64,000 nucleotides of DNA, taken from assembly GCA_036768485.1 (NCBI GenBank), contig JAVLUZ010000504.1, positions 1 through 64,000 of the forward strand, read 5' to 3'. Positions 26,601 through 44,426 of the stretch are shown here, in pieces (position 1 is the first letter of the stretch; each line of letters starts with the position of its first letter). The position numbers and the translations under genes are program-made. The notes beneath the pieces are model-generated. The model searched no databases and was not told the DNA's origin. It saw only the letters and a list, made by a program, of their open reading frames with translations. The stretch comes from Mermis nigrescens. Taxonomy: Eukaryota; Nematoda; Enoplea; Mermithida; Mermithidae.

Positions 26601-29600
26601 GTAATTGCACCTCTAGGGCCCAAATATTTGGTATTATTCAGCAATTTTACTTCAAAAAAATATATTTTTGTGCATATCTGGCAGGGTTGTACCGGGTACC
26701 CGGCTAAAATTTTGGACCCGGACCCGGATTCGACAATCCTAAATTTCTAGACCCGGACCCGTCTGTATCCATATACTTGGACCCGAACCCGGACCCGCCT
26801 TCAATGTGGTGCTGGGTCCGGGTCCAAATATATAATGCATGCATATTGCATTGCAGTAATATTGAAAAACAACGAAAAGTGACGTAGGCTTAAAAATAGG
26901 CAAGTGGATCATTTTAAACATTCTAATCAACTAAGCAACAAATTGCATAATCACAGTATAATACCAAAAGGGAAGCAGCTTTGCCACGACTAATAATGTG
27001 ACAAATATTGGCGCTATATAAAAGCAAAAGCCATGTCTCTTGGGCGTGACACAATAGCAATATAAAGCATGGTTTAAGTTTTTTATAGACATACATGATC
27101 TTGGGGGGTTTTCACCCCCCGCCCCCGCAGAATCATTTTTCACCCCCCCCCCCCGCAAAAAAATTTTCACCCCCCCCAGAATTGGCGATTTTTCAAAAGT
27201 TTCCTAAACTTACCTGAAAATTGGTAGAAAAAGTGTCTTTTTAAGGGTTTTTGGCTATCTATTTGCTCTAAATCGCCAAATTTTCGGCGCTTCGCACCAT
27301 ATATTCATGTTTTAAGCGATATATTGGTCAATTTATTCGACTTTTTTCGAAATTTTTTTCATGATTTCATGCTCTAGAAGGATAGAGTATCGTCAGAAAC
27401 GCCAAAAAACGATGTTTTTTAACGCGTACCGGCCATTTTTTGGCCCAAAAAAGGCACTTTAGGTTTTCACCCCTCCAGATTTCCCATACTGTGCATGTAT
27501 GTTTATAGATGCAATTTTAGTAACGATGCACATTGCATATTACAAGCGTTTATGGAGACGTTCTTTTGGGGTCGTGCTGCACGCACAAACAAGCATCAAA
27601 AACGCAGTCGCCACTTAGTGCACTGCTGTTTGTTTGCATATTCCTTTGTTGCACCCAGTGTTTTTTTGTACTCGGCAAAGATTTTCTCCGATGTACAAAG
27701 ACTTTTTGAGACCGTCATTGTACATGTGCAAAGATTTTTGGGAAGACAAAAATTGCAAAAAAGGTGTCAAATTTTTCGGCGCTTCGCGCCGTTTTAAGAC
27801 GATCCTTAGTGATTTTTGCCCTTAGAGACCCAGAAATTAGGTAAAATGCACTACCAAAAGTCGAACAACTCTGTTTTTACTGTACCATATTATAGTTCCA
27901 AAAATTTGTGTTTACAAAAATGTACAAAGATTTTTGGGAAGACAAAAACTGTAAAAGGGTGTAAAATTCCCCAAAAATTTTCGGCGCTTCGCACCGAAAT
28001 GAGTAATTGTTTGTCCTATATATCTTTAAAGTGGCATAATTTGCATTTAGAATGAAAAAATGTCAAACTTTTCGGCACTTCGCGTCGTTTTGAGACAACG
28101 TTTAGTAATTTTTGGCGTCAGAAACCCAGAAATCAGCTAAAATACACTACCAAAGATCGAAAACCCTGTTTTACCAAAATAAAATCGCTACTGTACTATA
28201 TTATAGTGCACAAAAATTTGCATGTATAAAATTTACAGATAATTTTGGGGACTATCTTTGTACATGTACAAACGGACCTTGTACGAACGGAAACACTGGT
28301 TGCACCGTTCCTGGACTGAACCTATCCTGGAACAGAGAAACTAACAAATGAATGTGCAAGCATACGGACATGTGGGAAAAATTGATAGGATATGGTGGTT
28401 TGGTAGGCATACAACACAATGCTACGTTAACGGACCCGGACCCGCCGAGTCCGACTTTTTTGAACCTGGACCCATACCCGAGGTTGACAAAAATTTTGGA
28501 CCCGGACCCGACTTTCCTAAAATGTTGGACCCGGAACCGGATCCGGACCCGAATTTTCGAAAAAGGTGGACCCGGCACAACACTATGTAATATCTGGCAA
28601 TGGTACCTTCAAAGTTTCGTTTACTGTAATGAATGCCCCGTATGTATATCCTACTTCTTTTCGACCACAGGTTATCGATTTTACCCTTAGCTGGCCAACT
28701 TAAGCATGTTCACCTATATAAATGATCAAATGTATAAATTATCGAAATTCTGGTTGAGGTGGGTTGGGCCAGCCTCGAGCTTTTTTCTAAACTTTTTTGG
28801 CTTAAAAGCGATATGTAAGTACGCGTCAAACATGCAGTTTCTAAAGGTTTGTGACGACGCTGCTTCTTTTTGGAACATACAACATGAAATATATTTAAAA
28901 AATTAAATAAGTGAGCAAAATAAGGCCATAATGGTTATTTTGCGTGAAGCGCCTGGAAAATGGATACTTTTTGGACCGAAAGATCGCAAAACGCTAGAAT
29001 AGCTCATTAATTAACGTTTTTGCAAAATCGGGAATTTTGCAGCGTTCGGCAGTAATGATGGGGTCACAAAACGATTAAGAATAAGTGTTAACCTGAAATT
29101 GTCAGAAAAGTTGAAGAATCGCTGCGGAAATGTGAAAAAAGTTTCTCAGAATTGTGGTCTAAATCTCTTGCGTCCAAATTTTATTACTTAGCAATTTTCT
29201 TTTCTTGTATGAAGTTTCAGCATAATAAATCCAATTTTTGTGATTATATTTTCAGGGAATGAAAAAAGACGGCTTGTCGTTCGTTGAATATGATCGCATG
29301 AATGATCCCGATTATTCAGTTTGGATGCCTCCTGAAGGTATACTGTGCTGTATGTTCGGTGGAAAGTGTATGTTGAACTGAATACTCCTGAATTTTCTAT
29401 TTTTTAAGAATAAATCTATTTTCTTCCAGTATATTTTCTAATCATGCTTTCCCCATCAAAAGCTTAAAATAAGTAGCGAATAATTTAAGTGGAAAAGCTA
29501 ATAATTAGAACAAAATTTAAGAATAATCATTTAATAAGAATAAGATTTGTAATAAGCTCAAAAGTATGCACTTATGTACATATATGAGGTACTTACATGG

Positions 29601-30408
29601 AATATTAATCGTTACGTGGGCGTTTGGGGCTCGGGGTCATACTTGGAGTTTGTGGTCTAGACCATATGTGGGCAGGAATAACATTATAGGCGCCGATGGA
29701 GCAAATTGCCAAAATTCAATTTTTGGGGTCCATAGATTTGGAGGGTCCGTCGAATTTTGGGGGTTGTTTCCGATCCCCCACGCGTGCGTGTGTTCTAGAC
29801 ATTCCAATTTGACAGGTCATAACTTCGGCTCATGTAAACTTCAAACTTTCAAACTGGCTGCATTCGATAGATAAAAGTCTCTTCTTTCTAAATGTGTAAA
29901 AATTTTTAGCCAAGTTACGGTGTTTCGGGCCCTAAGGCAATTTGTTTACACCCTATTTTAATATTGTGTAAACGCCAATAGCGTCATTGGTTCTGCCATC
30001 AGTTTGCACCCTCTTTTAACGATATCCTGAAATTTTTAACTCGATAGGACGCGTATCTATTCTGGAGATTTACAAATGTGCTAATTGATTTTTGTGACTG
30101 GACATATTGTCAAAAATATTGATAAATGATAACAACATTCACAGTTATGTAATTCAATGCAGAAACCCTGGGGTTTAAGCAGTGAGGTGTAAACAAATTG
30201 CCGTGTTGCAGGTACCGCTGTAATGTTGATTAAATAAAGACTATCTAATGCAGCTGGTCTTAAAATTTTATATTAACATGACCCGAGGTTATAGCGTTAC
30301 TCAATCCGCGTGAATTGCCTTCATTTTTCATTGCGTAATTATTTGTTGATTTTTTTAGATCAGAGTGGCGACGGCCGGACATCGCTGAATGATAAGCTGG
30401 GATATTGA
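4833..30408 (+). CDS. SLC4A1AP: Kanadaptin (SLC4A1AP orthologue), 11-exon gene
   Basis: Spliced coding region; exons 4833-5020, 11784-12023, 12368-12547, about 13110-13336, 16047-16263, 18048-18190, 20035-20301, 23731-24066, 25263-25504, 29256-29337 and 30359-30408. Phases agree at every junction and total 2172 nt, 723 residues plus stop. Visible domains: FHA about residues 115-200 ([19 protein letters not shown]), acidic linker, dsRNA-binding-like domain about 316-392 ([12 protein letters not shown] to [14 protein letters not shown]), a [12 protein letters not shown] stretch, coiled coil about 440-487, and C-terminus [14 protein letters not shown]. From family knowledge, kanadaptin was named for binding anion exchanger 1, is mostly nuclear and is linked to spliceosomal fractions; its exact role is unsettled. 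Introns total about 23 kb and are full of transposons. Only the 5' edge of exon 4 and the assignment of exon 1 are uncertain. Confidence 0.96.
5021..6018. other. Kanadaptin intron 1, first part
   Basis: No exon recognised. A short imperfect hairpin lies near 5208-5270 (GGGGGTGGTATGG against GGCCATACCCCCTC). Confidence 0.4.
6348..6547 (-). pseudogene. hAT transposase dimerisation domain, remnant
   Basis: Minus strand encodes [20 protein letters not shown] then [20 protein letters not shown] and KLLFLKHNL, the conserved C-terminal dimerisation domain of hAT transposases (SSERxFS...RxRLxPxxxxxLLFLxxN). The frame is interrupted upstream by the family C MITE at 6551-6945; beyond that insertion (to about 7100) only a few degraded codons can be followed. 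Not functional. Confidence 0.9.
6551..6945. mobile_element. Family C MITE inside hAT 2
   Basis: 395 bp, starts CATGCAAGATCATGG, ends TGTGCATGTCTG; exact 8-bp duplication GAAGCGAG (6543-6550, 6946-6953). Contains the family core GGCGCTTGGCGCC and TCTAGAAAGAAAGAGCATCA. Confidence 0.9.
7701..8659. other. Kanadaptin intron 1, no exon seen
   Basis: AT-rich. Near 8340-8385 a fragment (CTGACCTGCAAATCGGCCAT, GCTGTGCAGCCATGG) matches the end of the family M hairpin element FB4. Confidence 0.4.
8668..8933 (-). mobile_element. Family A MITE
   Basis: Starts CACACATGGGCGTAGG and ends GCTGCCCACCTATG; exact 8-bp duplication CTGACAGC (8660-8667, 8934-8941). The right duplication is also the target of hAT element 1. 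Confidence 0.92.
10509..10703. mobile_element. Family E MITE (hAT-like)
   Basis: Starts CAGGGGCGGATTTAGG, ends CCTGGATCCGCCACTG, the classic hAT-type terminus. Flanking octamers CCCCCTTT and CCCCCTCT match 7 of 8. Second copy at 26144-26326. Confidence 0.85.
10730..11030. repeat. Family D sequences, compound
   Basis: Contains CATACGTGTAACAG at the left and TTACATGTATG/TTACATGCATG repeats at the right, with a CCCCACCCACCC stretch, as in other family D copies. Boundaries are blurred by nesting. Confidence 0.5.
11630..11709. repeat. ATT/AGT trinucleotide microsatellite
   Basis: About twenty TTA units followed by seven GTA units, 75 bp before kanadaptin exon 2. Confidence 0.95.
11784..12023 (+). 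CDS. SLC4A1AP: Kanadaptin exon 2 (FHA, first half)
   Basis: Encodes residues about 64-142, including PYKKPAW and the first half of the FHA fold: [27 protein letters not shown]. Gly118, Arg119, Ser134, Arg135 and His137 match the conserved FHA phosphopeptide-binding positions. Acceptor TTCTGTTAG, donor CAG|GTAAGC. The donor octamer is also the target site of a MITE (12029-12271). A 75-bp ATT/AGT microsatellite ends about 75 bp before the exon. Confidence 0.96.
12029..12271. mobile_element. Family D MITE at the exon 2 splice donor
   Basis: Begins CATATGTGTAAGAGG and ends GAGCCGTTATTCGTATG. The preceding octamer CAGGTAAG contains the exon 2 donor; the following octamer CAGGAAAA matches 6 of 8. 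The element makes up 243 of the 344 bp of intron 2. Confidence 0.75.
12368..12547 (+). CDS. SLC4A1AP: Kanadaptin exon 3 (FHA, second half)
   Basis: Encodes residues about 144-202: [20 protein letters not shown] followed by [25 protein letters not shown] replaces the STNGT of most FHA domains, as is usual in kanadaptins. Acceptor ATGATTAG. The only GT donor is AC|GTAATT after QGPE. The last ten clear bases, GGGACCAGAA, recur at the start of the conserved part of exon 4, so the true junction is ambiguous. Confidence 0.94.
12548..13109. other. Kanadaptin intron 3
   Basis: AT-rich, no repeat recognised. A decamer GGGACCAGAA ends exon 3 (12537-12546) and recurs at 13131-13140. Confidence 0.5.
13110..13336 (+). 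CDS. SLC4A1AP: Kanadaptin exon 4 (acidic linker)
   Basis: The conserved part begins near 13132 with [20 protein letters not shown] and ends WGMG before donor G|GTAAGT. The start at 13110 is the only AG acceptor in phase with the exon 3 donor; it adds about ten residues not expected in the family and has a purine-rich, weak context. An alternative AG at 13131 and a better-looking one at 13072 are out of phase. The 3' end is secure, the 5' edge is not. The region is Lys/Glu-rich with no globular domain. Confidence 0.8.
13660..14600. repeat. Composite repeat, copy of 34975-35960
   Basis: Shares long stretches with 34975-35960, such as AGAAATGTACTA, AGGGCTACACGTCG, TTTTGATTGGTAAA and GGTGTAAAGTTCGAAATC-type blocks with many GTGTAAAG motifs. 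Lies in kanadaptin intron 4. Followed at 14832-15012 by an arm of the FB2/FB3 type. Confidence 0.75.
14832..15012. repeat. Single arm of the FB2/FB3 hairpin element
   Basis: Matches the right arms at 37133-37301 and 49717-49897 (CCGCAGAATATAC, TTTTTTGTTCTATCGGAGCA). No opposing left arm was seen, so this copy is probably truncated. Confidence 0.75.
15150..15385. repeat. Family D copy
   Basis: AACATGTAACAGAGGATGGG followed by the family's CCAGAAATTTTTTGACCCTG and GGTCATTTACCCCATGC blocks. No clean target duplication. Confidence 0.6.
15386..16046. other. Kanadaptin intron 4, end
   Basis: No feature recognised apart from a GGATCCGGATCCGG palindrome at 15890-15903. Confidence 0.35.
16047..16263 (+). 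CDS. SLC4A1AP: Kanadaptin exon 5
   Basis: Encodes residues about 280-350: a glutamate-rich stretch, then [19 protein letters not shown] and WHCRV, the start of the dsRNA-binding-like domain. Acceptor CGTGTCAAG, donor GTAAGC; both phases agree with neighbours (GG|GT gives Gly, GA|G gives Glu). Confidence 0.95.
16264..16890. repeat. Kanadaptin intron 5 with GGCGC-type palindromes and a family E end
   Basis: Contains GGCGCCGCGCGCC and GCGTTTCGCGCC motifs, and at about 16840-16885 a family E right end (TAGGAAAATTCTAGATTCG). Confidence 0.45.
16898..17285. mobile_element. Family B MITE
   Basis: Starts CAGGCCCGTATCCAGG, a hAT-like terminus, and ends in a GGGGAGCGGCCGCCC... TAAATAC block. Relatives at 21250-21595 and 23590-23690. 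Contains a GGCGCGAAGCGCC core. Confidence 0.65.
17286..18047. other. Kanadaptin intron 5, end
   Basis: AT-rich; nothing recognised. Confidence 0.35.
18048..18190 (+). CDS. SLC4A1AP: Kanadaptin exon 6 (dsRNA-binding-like domain, end)
   Basis: Encodes [34 protein letters not shown] and [11 protein letters not shown]. The GGKKEA...A..C...[11 protein letters not shown] pattern is the C-terminal helix of a dsRBD-like fold, as annotated in kanadaptins. Acceptor TTTTTAG, donor CAAG|GTATGC, phase 1. Confidence 0.96.
18191..18740. repeat. Local tandem-like repeat in intron 6
   Basis: CATTGCCTAT-type units recur at 18270-18360 and 18600-18630. A block containing GGGAGCAAG, CGCCTATG, TATAACATG and CCTAGGGACACA occurs at about 18370-18445 and again at 18646-18718. 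Confidence 0.55.
18760..19740. repeat. Family O material
   Basis: Contains GTACAAAGACTTTTAGAGAC and TGTACATGTACAACGATTTT, and again near 19480-19560. The same blocks appear at 9780-9895 and 27640-28320. They include inverted GTACAAAG/CTTTGTAC pairs that could be ends of a separate element. Confidence 0.55.
19746..19948. mobile_element. Family D MITE
   Basis: Starts CATACATGCAACGGCTCG and ends TTCTTACGCGCATG, a family D terminal pair. Interior has GGCCAAAAACGGCCAGAAAA. Flanking octamers do not match. Confidence 0.7.
20035..20301 (+). CDS. SLC4A1AP: Kanadaptin exon 7 (coiled coil)
   Basis: Encodes [27 protein letters not shown], an Arg/Lys-rich stretch and a heptad-like helix [39 protein letters not shown] is strongly kanadaptin-like. 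Acceptor CTGTTTCAG; donor GCCGAAC|GTGAGT. A second AG at 20023 is out of phase. Confidence 0.95.
20302..21249. other. Kanadaptin intron 7, first part
   Basis: AT-rich, ATGATG run near 20663; nothing else recognised. Confidence 0.35.
21250..21595. repeat. Family B copy, diverged
   Basis: Shares TTGGTCTATGTATATCT, AAAAGTGTCGTTTTTTGGTC and ATTTTTCGGCCAACGGGGAG with 16898-17285. Confidence 0.6.
21850..22194 (-). mobile_element. Family C MITE
   Basis: Starts CATGCATAGAATGGGAATT and ends AGATCATGTATG. Contains the TCGATGCTCTAG block and CGCGACACTTTTG. Immediately followed by family D and A copies. Confidence 0.65.
22195..22690. repeat. Nested family D and family A copies
   Basis: 22208-22320 is the first part of a family D element (TATGTAACGGCTCGAAAT). 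22318-22553 is a + strand family A copy (GGTGGGCAGCGCTAAAG to CGTCCACGTGTG). 22556-22690 continues family D. The A copy therefore split the D copy. Confidence 0.65.
22800..23225. repeat. Family C copy, diverged
   Basis: Has CTTGGAGGGCTTGAGG, GGCACCAAGCGCCATATG, TTCTAAAAAGAAG and CGCCAAAAACAGTGTTTTGA. Ends near ATGCTGTAG. No duplication identified. Confidence 0.55.
23590..23690. repeat. Family B end near exon 8
   Basis: GGAGCGGCCGCCTCC then AAATTCGCGCCTGG, the inverse of a CAGGCGCGAATTT hAT-like terminus. It stops about 40 bp before the exon 8 acceptor. Confidence 0.55.
23731..24066 (+). CDS. SLC4A1AP: Kanadaptin exon 8
   Basis: Encodes about residues 488-599, including [15 protein letters not shown] and a helix [28 protein letters not shown]. 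Acceptor AAATTTAG, donor CGAG|GTACGT. It is rich in CpG and in codons ending in G or C, unlike the other exons, and so shows open frames on the opposite strand. A family B MITE ends about 40 bp upstream of the acceptor. Confidence 0.95.
24121..24458. mobile_element. Family C MITE
   Basis: Starts CATGATCTTGGAGGGG, ends GGCAATGTCTG. Contains GGCGCTTCGCGCC and TCTAGAAAGATAGAGCATCG. Flanks do not match. Confidence 0.65.
24459..25259. other. Kanadaptin intron 8, end
   Basis: No feature recognised before the tandem acceptor of exon 9. Confidence 0.35.
25263..25504 (+). CDS. SLC4A1AP: Kanadaptin exon 9 (tandem acceptor)
   Basis: Encodes [30 protein letters not shown] and an acidic, Lys-containing tail ending ETQP. 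The acceptor region reads AAGCAG: both AGs keep the frame, giving one or two alanines (start 25263 or 25260). Donor CCC|GTAAGT, phase 0. Confidence 0.94.
25617..25862 (-). mobile_element. Family A MITE
   Basis: Exact 8-bp duplication ATGTTACC (25609-25616, 25863-25870). Ends ACATGTGGGGGTTAGG and GCTGCCCACCCATGG. Confidence 0.9.
26144..26326. mobile_element. Family E MITE (hAT-like)
   Basis: Starts CAGTGGCGGATCCAGG; exact 8-bp duplication CTTTAGCC (26136-26143, 26327-26334). Confidence 0.93.
27090..27501. mobile_element. Family C MITE
   Basis: 412 bp. Perfect terminal CATACATG/CATGTATG and exact 8-bp duplication TTTATAGA (27082-27089, 27502-27509). Contains GGCGCTTCGCACC. Confidence 0.93.
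27640..28320. repeat. Family O, three tandem-like units
   Basis: Repeated blocks of CAAAGATTTTTGGGAAGACA, TTTTCGGCGCTTCGC and AAATGCACTACCAAAAGTCG at about 27730-27900, 27920-28080 and 28100-28260, plus GTACAAAGACTTTTTGAGAC. Confidence 0.65.
28598..29255. other. Kanadaptin intron 9, end
   Basis: No gene or repeat recognised beyond a TTTTGCGTGAAGCGCC motif near 28939. Confidence 0.35.
29256..29337 (+). CDS. SLC4A1AP: Kanadaptin exon 10
   Basis: Encodes [20 protein letters not shown] then SVWMPPE, matching the family C-terminal block. Acceptor TTATATTTTCAG, donor GAAG|GTATAC. Too short to be seen as an open frame on its own. Confidence 0.95.
29663..29792. mobile_element. Family Q MITE
   Basis: 130 bp, starts CATATGTGGGCAGG, ends CGTGCGTGTG. 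Flanks GTCTAGAC and TTCTAGAC match 7 of 8, and are the same pair as at the family A copy 32136-32373. Confidence 0.7.
29793..30358. other. Kanadaptin intron 10, end
   Basis: Nothing recognised. Confidence 0.35.
30359..30408 (+). CDS. SLC4A1AP: Kanadaptin exon 11 (stop)
   Basis: Encodes [16 protein letters not shown] and a TGA at 30406-30408. SGDGRT.LNDK.GY is the C-terminal signature of kanadaptins. Acceptor TTTTTTTAG; the split codon G|AT gives Asp. No canonical AATAAA is evident in the next 250 bases. Confidence 0.96.
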
Positions 30409-31058
30409 TTTTTCGCTCTGTACACTATCATATGTACATTGAAATAGTTTTTTGATCAAGATTTTGTTTTATATTATATGAATACAATTCACAATTATAC
30501 AGGATATTTGACTGAATTTATTCCACTTTGCTATAGGTAGAACGTGGCATTTTAGTGTAGCTAGATATCTAAGGATTGTCTTTATTCAAAGAGTAATGTA
30601 CAAGCAGCCTTTAAGGTTGTCAACGGTTTATCGTACTGCTGAGGAATCGGAGCCCCTTCCAGAACCTAAGAGTAATTAAATTTTCAATAATTTGTGCATT
30701 TTTTCGCAATTTTCTATACCAACTGACAGCTCGATTAGTACCGTCAAAAATGTTTTTTTGCACCTATAGTCAATTTTTCGGTACTTTTTGACATGTGAAA
30801 ATTTTTGTACCCGGGATAGTGGTGCGGTTTACGCTTACCTACACTACATGAGCTATAGATCTTTCAAATTGCCTGAAAGTTTTAATGAAGCGCTCGCTAT
30901 ATGAGCTTACATATGTGCAAATGACATCGAAGATGTTCGCCTTAACTTCAAAAAGATCTAGTTATTTTAACGTACATTGAGGCTGCCGGGTTCTGAGAGG
31001 ATCAAAACCGGCCGAAATCCCCGGAGGTGTAAACCACCTACGCTGTGTGGTATTCACC
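30409..31058. other. Kanadaptin 3' flank
   Basis: Presumed 3' UTR then intergenic. No canonical poly(A) signal close to the stop; an ATTAAA lies near 30675. Confidence 0.35.
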
Positions 31059-31417
31059 AAATATGATCTTTGGGTTTTTTACCTTTCGCTTCTTAAAAAA
31101 ATTTACAGCCCCCTCAGGATTTGCGATTTTCCAAATTTTTCAAAAAATTCGTAGAAAATGTGCTGGTTTAAGCGGTTTTGGCTGTCAATTTGCTCGAAAG
31201 TCAAATTTCCGATGCTTTGCGCCATATGCTCCTTATTTCACTATATTTGGTTTAGTTTATTCGAATTTTTTTAAATTTATTTATTCTCTAGAAAAATAAG
31301 ACATTGTCAGGAACGCCGAAAAACGATGTTTTTGACGCTTAGCCACAATTTATCGGGCCAAAACGGGCAATTAAAATTCATCATCCTTCTCCCCAGATTC
31401 CCATGCTAGTATCTGGG
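31059..31417. mobile_element. Family C MITE between the two gene tails
   Basis: Starts AAATATGATCTTTGGG, ends CCATGCTAGTATCTGG. Flanking octamers TATTCACC and TACTCACC match 7 of 8. Contains TCTAGAAAAATAAGACATTG. Confidence 0.75.
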
Positions 31418-31559
31418 TACTCACCCTCGTAATTTCACGTAACGTGCTCAACTGATGCTTGTTCGGTCGGTGTTTGTTATAAGCAGACCCCTCCTCTACA
31501 CTTGCTTCTTTGTTGCGGTAGTTCATAAATAACCTCCCAATTTGATGTAAAAATTAAAT

Positions 31560-31565
31560 TTTATT
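31560..31565 (-). terminator. Serpin polyadenylation signal
   Basis: AATAAA on the minus strand starts five bases after the stop codon, implying an unusually short 3' UTR if it is used. Confidence 0.6.
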
Positions 31566-31570
31566 CTATA

Positions 31571-43436
<11,866 letters not shown>

Positions 43437-44202
43437 TGATTTACCTCTAATTATGTCCACATGAAGAAGAAATATGTTCGTACATAAGTCAACGATCAAA
43501 TATTACTCTATAAAATTAACAAGTTTTATGAAAATATATCAGCATTTAGACCATTTTTTCGTGCGCCAGAAAATGTGTTTGCTTGTCTCCTTCAAACGTC
43601 ATCTTAAATGATAGTGGGCTGCGTGGAAGGGTCCCAAAATTTTCAAACGACAAACGGGGGCCGAAAAATTAATGGCAAGGGCAAGAACAACTTTCGACAT
43701 TTCTTATCAAGTTTTACTTATCAGCATCAAAAACTTGGGAAGAAAAACAAAAGAATTTAAAATTTTATTCTGCGCGATTCTGAATTTAGATTTTTTAAGG
43801 GGTCCGACCGAAAGTTTATACCAGTACAATCACAAATTAATAAATCAATCATATGCAGACAGATGATTGCGAATTTTCTATAAACATGGCACGCTGTGCG
43901 ATACGGCAAGGTTAGTTAATAGGATAGATGAAACAGAAGCTTTTTTTGAATGAAAGTCACATAATTAAAATACGAGTAAAGTAAAGCGTTTGAAGGGATT
44001 CGAAGTATCTTTACGATTCATCGACCTGCGGATTTACATAATTTTTGTCCCCTTCAAGCCAAGCAATTATTTTCTAATGATACATTACTCCGTTCAGTGA
44101 AGAAAATCCCTCAGAGAAAAACCACGGAAAAGTTCGAAAAAACATTAATAAAGATTTATTAAATGGCTCGCTTTCCGGTTTCCAAAAATATTCCAATCTG
44201 TC
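43437..44202. repeat. Serpin upstream region with a diverged family A copy
   Basis: 43618-43810 follows family A order (GGGCTGCGTGG, TCATCAAAAACTTGGGAAG-like) but is strongly decayed. No promoter motif identified. Confidence 0.35.
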
Positions 44203-44426
44203 GATACATGTAAATTTCGAAATTTCGATGGGGGTCCCGGTCATTTTTAGGGGGCGGGGTAAATGACCTCCAATTTGTGGCCAAAAACCGTCAAAAAACC
44301 TAAAAACGGCCAAAAAAGTATTTTTTCAAAAAAATCAGGAGGGGGTCAAAGATTTCCTGGCTTTAGAGTAGAGGATGGGGGACAATCAACTCTGGAATGG
44401 GATTTTCTATCTTCCTGTTACATGTA
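44203..44426. mobile_element. Family D MITE
   Basis: Inverted ends GATACATGTAAATTTCG and CCTGTTACATGTATG. Interior CCGGTCATTTTTAGGGGGCG and CCTGGCTTTAGAG as in other D copies. Confidence 0.7.

Larger units (their letters stand above)
26682..28589. mobile_element. hAT element 3 (non-autonomous, GGACCCG-rich ends)
   Basis: Inverted ends CAGGGTTGTACCGGGT and ACCCGGCACAACACTATG (imperfect). The octamer ATATCTGG occurs on both sides (26674-26681, 28590-28597). Both ends carry clusters of GGACCCG/CGGGTCC (26697-26826, 28431-28575). Contains a family C MITE and family O blocks; no transposase. Confidence 0.8.
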
